This document shows, in pieces, positions 58,998 to 64,000 of a DNA stretch of 64,000 nucleotides (positions are counted from its first letter, which is position 1; each line of letters opens with the position of its first letter). The notes beneath the pieces are model-generated. The model had not been told where the DNA came from. It made no database searches and saw only the letters and a program-made list of their open reading frames with translations. Position numbers and translations under genes: made by a program. The stretch comes from Maylandia zebra (taxonomy: Eukaryota; Chordata; Actinopteri; Cichliformes; Cichlidae): assembly GCF_041146795.1 (NCBI RefSeq), contig NC_135184.1:11584967-11648966 (forward strand). The letters run 5' to 3'.

Positions 58998-59756
58998 TCA
59001 GTTCTGTATTCCTTTAGCTTCATCATGCACGAAAGCTTTCTTTCCGTGACTATAGCCGTTTCCGTAAGATGGGAAACTGTGTTTATCCAAAACAGTATTT
59101 TTGTCACTGTCCCGTGAAAATGGCTTTATCTCAAAAGCATTGGCTGGAAGCTTTTGAGTGGAACTGATGGACATGTCGGTTTGAACTGCTTTATGGACGG
59201 GTGGCTTCAGTCCAGGTTTCTGTATTATTGCAGGGAGGGCAAGCTGTTCCCTCTGGGACTTCTTGTCTTCCCACAACTTAAGCAGACGACGCTGGTTATT
59301 TGTCATATCCTTGAGATTTTGCTGCAATGACTGTACTTGATCCTCTAAAAGTGTTTTAGAGGTGACTGTATTTGCCAACTCTGAGGTCAAGCCATCAATG
59401 GTCAGACTCAGTTTTCCAGCCTTTTCCACCAGGGAGTTGCACTCACGTTCTTTTTCATGCAAGTCATTGATTATGTCCTTGGTGGTCTTTCCATTGAACT
59501 TAGGGCTGCACTCAAGTCCAATTTCAGTACGAAGAGCCTTCACCTGTTTCCTCAGCTCCCTGTTGTCCAGAGCCAGAGTCTTCAGTTTCTGTTTCATAGC
59601 CTCTGTTGAACGCATCCTTGACTCATACTGCCTGAGCTTCTCTCTGAGAACGCTTTCTTTGTGCATGGCATCGTCCCTTTCTTTCCTGCATTTCTCCAAA
59701 AGTTTCAGCATCTCAAATTTGGACACTTTTTCACCTTTGCCATTTGAAGTGGCCAT
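58998..59756 (-). CDS. unrecognised coiled-coil protein, single coding exon, 252 aa
   Basis: One uninterrupted frame starts MATSNGKGEKVSKFEMLKLL and ends AKGIQN. The start has a strong Kozak context (aggATGG) and lies right after a good acceptor (cctttccatag), so a 5' UTR intron is likely. Residues about 10-170 are charged and rich in Leu, Glu, Lys and Gln with heptad-like spacing (KERDDAMHKESVLREKLRQY; LEDQVQSLQQNLKDMTNNQR), predicting a long coiled coil. The C-terminal third is low-complexity with a VQTDMS motif seen in some centrosomal and cytoskeletal coiled-coil proteins. It sits head-to-tail about 490 bp upstream of ndc1. I do not recognise the family. It could be a fish-retained gene or an expressed retrocopy of a multi-exon gene. 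Confidence 0.75.
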   Translation of the reverse strand: MATSNGKGEKVSKFEMLKLLEKCRKERDDAMHKESVLREKLRQYESRMRSTEAMKQKLKTLALDNRELRKQVKALRTEIGLECSPKFNGKTTKDIINDLHEKERECNSLVEKAGKLSLTIDGLTSELANTVTSKTLLEDQVQSLQQNLKDMTNNQRRLLKLWEDKKSQREQLALPAIIQKPGLKPPVHKAVQTDMSISSTQKLPANAFEIKPFSRDSDKNTVLDKHSFPSYGNGYSHGKKAFVHDEAKGIQN

Positions 59757-61797
59757 CCTATGGAAAGGTCTTCAAGTCACAATATATATGTCTATAGCTA
59801 TAAAAAATAATTAAAAGGCATTCCCCAAAAATGAGAACAAATAGCAAATCAAGTCCTCCTGTGTTGTGCTGATAAATCTACAAGTATGTGCAGCTGTCTA
59901 GACTTCTGAGACTGAGGCAGGTGACATTCCTCCAATAGGGTTACCTGTTTGACAGGCAGCTCCTGTGTAACTCAAAGCTGGGGCTAGAATGACCATTAAT
60001 TAGGACGCCACCATCCCTTTGACAAAGGTTCAAGTGACACTTTTTTCTGTTTTGTTAATTAATCAAAAAAAAAGTAGCTCTACTTAATTAGTGGAAATAT
60101 TAAGCATAGTCTTTACGTAGGTTCACTGAATGTAAAGTGCTGACCACACACCGTGTGCCTGCATGTGGTCAGCTTTGGATATATACTGTGAGATTTTCCA
60201 CTGCGGGTGATCTGCGAATCTAAACAGTGATACGATAGATTCTATCGGTTTGCTCGACCACGTGACAGTTTAGATGGATGAGCTGGAAAACGGTAGCAGC
60301 AGCTCACTTTTAAAGTTAATCTCTTTGAAATGTTCATCTTATACCTATTAGTTACAATCTCTTCTTTAAATATTTAAAATTTCCAATTGTTGACATGTAT
60401 TGGAAAACAAAGTAGTTAGAAACCCAAAGAAATGAGTCACGTTGCACATGGACGTGAAAGCCGGGGTGACTCAAGGCTGCCTAAAATGAAGAATCACATG
60501 AAGTATTTTAAGCACTCATCCAATGCAACCACCCAGAGTTCAGAGTATGACTGTTAGATAGAAAGCACTTAGACATACAAAAAAGTGCTTGTATGAATGT
60601 GTGAATTAGATATGTTGCATAAAGTGCTCTGAGTGCTCAAGTTGAGTAGAAAAGCACTATATAAGATTTAGTATTTAATTAATATTAACTTTTGACCTAT
60701 GACACCTGAGATGGATATCAATTTTCTGCAGGCATGACAAGAAACAATTAGGCAACTACTTATGTTATATAATATAAGGAAACCTGTCTCAGTTTGTGTT
60801 AAAGATCTGCAATGAACTAGAAATATAAAACAATGACATTCAAATACAGCATTTCCCACAATAACCATGTTTTATTTTCTCCATGAATCAATAAATTCCA
60901 CACTTCCGATCAAAAACATTACCAAATTAATTCCAGAAACACTTACATGACCATTTAAAAGTTTAGCACAGGTCTTTGGCATTAGTTGGGTGGACTTGTA
61001 GAAACTTAAGAGTAACGTACAACAGCTCCAAGTGTAATAACGCTAGTCGTTGGTTAACACACCATATCTATAATTGTTTACACAGAAAATTCTGTTTACA
61101 AATGATTCATTTCCCATTATAGGAATATAAAAATACATGCCATCGATGCTGTCACCAGTTATGAAATGTGTTGTTATAGAAATATTTAAAAATGTAACTT
61201 AAGTATAAAGGTCATACTAAAATATACCTTTTTTGTTATTTTAAACCATACTCCATTTATATGCATAAAGTTTAGAATCCAGCACCCGTAAAAAGAAAAC
61301 AAAACCCACACGCTTGCTATTATTGTGCATTTTCAGATGTCACACAGCTGATCCAAACACGCACTCAGGATACAGGGGTTAAGGTGTTAAGACCGGATGT
61401 ACGAGTTCAGGTGAAATTCAGACGTTGCATGACTTCATCAGCACAGCAACTTGATTCTCTCTAATAAGGCAACACGAGAGCCTGCAATTTCAAAGAAAAA
61501 AAGAAAAAGACAAAAAGGGGATAACACTTGCCTTGGCATGGCAAAATCATGTACAGGAAGTCCTGTGTCAGATTTAGTAGGTCAAAATGACACACATGTG
61601 AGCCAAGGCTCCAAAAATGGGTCAATAATGTATTAAAGTCCTCCTTTGTGACACTACTGAGTGTAAATATGCAAACAACAAATGAAATAAACACCATGTA
61701 GATACATATTATAAATACATATCAGATTTTCAGTGTATATGTAAAAGCTTAAAAAGCTTCTGTGTCACTATTGGTACCTTGAGACAATGCAAGTCTT
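59757..61797. other. intergenic region, coiled-coil gene to yipf1
   Basis: This should contain the coiled-coil gene's promoter and first exon and the yipf1 3' UTR, neither of which I can place. An inverted relative of the SINE-like repeat occurs at about 60570-60668 (gctctgagtgctcaagttga then aaaagcactatataag). Plus-strand tttatt at 60871-60876 is AATAAA on the minus strand and a possible yipf1 polyadenylation signal. Confidence 0.4.
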
Positions 61798-64000
61798 TCA
61801 TGTCGTCGAATTTGTTGGCTTTACCGTCTTGTTCCCTGGAATAGTAAAAAAGTAGGTCTGCAAAAGAAAACCCAAATGAGTAAAAAAAAGTGTCAAAGAA
61901 CTTGTGCAAAGGAGTACTGGCAGGGCAAAGACATGTTATGAGAAACTGGTAAGCACGAAATCCAAACTGTGAGTAGGTGTGAAGCAAATGTTCAGGGGTA
62001 GAGAAAAGAATACAGGATTTCTGGAAGCCATTCATCTTGTTAAGCGTTCAGACATGGCTTAGTTTGAAGACTAATTACTTCAATGTGGTGGGACATATGA
62101 TATCCCTGAGGACCGGACAGTATTCATGATAGGAAGTTTACTAGAAGCCCTTTCTCACACCATGTAGTAATGTAGTCATAGTTTCCGCTGAAACACATCT
62201 CCCCAGAGGGATTCAACTTGACACTATAAAGTATATTTGTTTCCCAAAAACCCACAGAGGAGTCAAATGCCAAAATATCAGTGTAAGTGATCGGATCTGT
62301 GAATGGCGAATGGAGAGGTGGGTTCAAAACTAGGCCATGCTGACATCACAGAGGATAAATTAGAAAGAGTCAATCATTGTTATCTAAATCCAGATGGATA
62401 AGCGTTATGAAATAGATGTATTAGCACAAATACTATTTTGTCATTAAATATCAAAAGTAGCCATATTTACCTTACAACCAACAGCCAGCAGGATGTTGAG
62501 CAACACAATCACAGACAGGAATGCTATCATAACTCTGGGGTGGTCATCTCTGACTGCAGGCCAGAAAGTCAAAACCAGTACTGAGCCAGAGAGGCAGAGT
62601 GCCACCACAATGGTGCACCAACTCAGCCAGTTAAAGGGGAGAATCCACAGAACCTTGATTTAGAAAATAAAGTTAAAAAACTAGAAACCAGCAAATCATG
62701 TAATTAAATATGCATCTGCTTTTAGGGGGTTATATAAATGCCTAAAATTTAGTATAGTGCTTCATTTGTTACTACTACTTTAAAATGAATAAACAAAACA
62801 CAAGACAAAACAAAAAAACAAAATTTCTTACCACTGCAGGTATATATATTGAAAGAGAATAGCCGTACACACAGACAATCTCCATAAAGGCATATGACAC
62901 CAAGTTCACCATTTTATTGTTTCTCCATAGCAGAAAACCCCAGACGGCAAGAGGCACTAACCAAGCATAGCTGAAGATTATTGTTGCAGCAATGGTTACT
63001 GGAAAACATAAAGAATCAAAACTCAGTGTGAAATGGCTGTTTCCCTCCCATATTTAATGTAAACGTGTATGAGAGTAGGGCTGTTCGATATAACGATATA
63101 TATCGGGTGACGATATAAAAAAACGTCTATCGTTTCATTTTACGCTATCGTTTGTTTCGTGGTGTCGCAAAATAAACTGTTTACGGCAATTTTTTTTCAT
63201 CGCTTTGATCATTGATGGTTTTGATGGTCACTATAGTGGCTATATTAATTTCTTAAAGTTCTCTCTTTCTCTCATATTTAATATAACCACACTACTGGCC
63301 TGTTTGTATGCGTTGTCGTTAGCAACAACGATGATAAAACCATCGCTTGTCCGCTCTTTTATTTTCCACATAAACCTTTCACAGTAAAGCTCAAGATCCT
63401 GTTGAGACTTTTTTAAATAAACTGAATCACGTGAACGAGTATGCAGAGTGTTTACGGATGAGAAGCAAAAAAGAGGAGTCAGGCGCTAAAAAAATAAACC
63501 ATAGATTCAAACGTTAGAAGACGCCGTGTAATAAATACTCACAAATAAAACGGCGGCCGTTACAACTTATGTCTAAAAATGTATCGTTTCATGCATTGGT
63601 TAAAACACTCGACTCCAGGTAAAGGACGCCCAGCTGGAAACAATTCACGCAAGTCAAGCTCCCCAAGATTCACAGAATTTTCAGAAAATGTAAAATTTTT
63701 GTGATTTATATCGGGACGATAAATGTCTCATATCGGGATATGAGATTTTGGTCATATTGAAAAGCCCTATATGAGAGTGAAGAGGAGCAAACCTTTTCGA
63801 AACTCTGGGGTATATTTGTAGTCCCGATCGCCTTGGTGGGCCAAAAAGTTGGATATGTTTCCACTTATGGCGGTGGCAAACACAAGAGTGGTGCAAATCC
63901 AGAACGGTCCTAAAAGCAGTTGTTACACACATGTAAGTTGTTTCCTTATTGGGGGTTTCCATGAAAATAGCATTTACCAATAGAATACAACATCAAAGAA
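61798..64000 (-). CDS. yipf1: Yip1 domain family member 1 (3' part; 5' end outside window)
   Basis: YIPF proteins are multi-pass membrane proteins of the Golgi and ER linked to Rab-dependent trafficking. Exons in transcript order: 63978-64000 (runs off the edge), 63793-63909, 62832-62998, 62471-62653, 61798-61857, with AG/GT borders and consistent phase. The translation contains GPFWICTTLVFATAISGN, YKYTPEFRK, YAWLVPLAVWGFLLWRNN, EIVCVYGYSLSIYIP, LTFWPAVRDDHPRVM and a short tail beginning TYFFTIPGNKTV, ending in TGA at 61798. Five membrane segments are expected across these exons. The ndc1 neighbourhood supports YIPF1 over YIPF2. A non-autonomous hAT element lies in the intron between exons 63793-63909 and 62832-62998. 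Confidence 0.92.
63076..63769 (+). mobile_element. non-autonomous hAT element, 694 bp, 8-bp TSD (copy B)
   Basis: The left end TAGGGCTGTTCGATAT and right end TTGAAAAGCCCTA (right terminus diverged) are flanked by a perfect 8-bp duplication TATGAGAG at 63068-63075 and 63770-63777. The interior matches copy A at 42286-42961 over most of its length (shared cgtttcattttacgctatcg, aagctcaagatcctgttgag), with small indels. No coding capacity. It lies in a yipf1 intron. Confidence 0.92.

Noticed and set aside
62124-62327. Alternative yipf1 C-terminus read after exon 62471-62653
   Set aside because: It splices in frame (cag then HGLVLNPP) but does not resemble YIPF tails; the exon at 61798-61857 gives TYFF and a stop that match the family.

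Overview
This is a window of a vertebrate nuclear genome, almost certainly a teleost fish and probably a percomorph. Short exons with GT/AG junctions are separated by long AT-rich introns. Microsatellites are long, and the transposon mix is typical of fish: Tc1/mariner, non-autonomous hAT, L2/CR1-type LINE 3' ends, and dispersed SINE-like repeats. Gene identities come from reading spliced exons against remembered vertebrate proteins; no database search was run.

Layout. (1) About 1-33.0 kb, minus strand: the first two thirds of a Vav-family Rho-GEF gene, most like vav3. It runs from the start codon at 32973 to the linker/N-SH3 exon at 727-847 and continues beyond the left edge. The exon expected to encode the second half of the C1 zinc finger was not found. 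(2) 35.1-45.5 kb, plus strand: a complete dcaf8 gene (12 coding exons, 616 codons), encoding a WD40 substrate receptor of CUL4-DDB1 ubiquitin ligases. Three introns carry hAT-type insertions with target-site duplications. (3) 47.97-58.51 kb, minus strand: a complete ndc1 gene (18 coding exons, 666 codons), encoding a transmembrane nucleoporin. Its introns hold a solo LTR, a broken Tc1 copy, a SINE-like repeat and a LINE tail. (4) 58.998-59.756 kb, minus strand: an uninterrupted 252-codon coiled-coil ORF that I do not recognise. (5) 61.8 kb to the right edge, minus strand: the 3' part of yipf1, encoding a Golgi/ER membrane protein. The ndc1-yipf1 adjacency agrees with the order I recall for mammals.

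Orientation and function. vav3 and dcaf8 are divergent, with about 2 kb between them. dcaf8 and ndc1 are convergent. The genes act in unrelated processes (Rho-GEF signalling, ubiquitin ligase adaptor, nuclear pore, Golgi membrane), as is normal for a vertebrate chromosome; there is no operon-like logic.

The most unusual points are the apparently missing vav3 C1 exon, a frameshifted copy of dcaf8 coding exon 6 just past the dcaf8 polyadenylation signal, the unrecognised single-exon coiled-coil gene between ndc1 and yipf1, and four hAT-type elements whose exact ends and 8-bp target duplications can be read directly. I found no CRISPR array, tRNA, rRNA or bacterial-type system.
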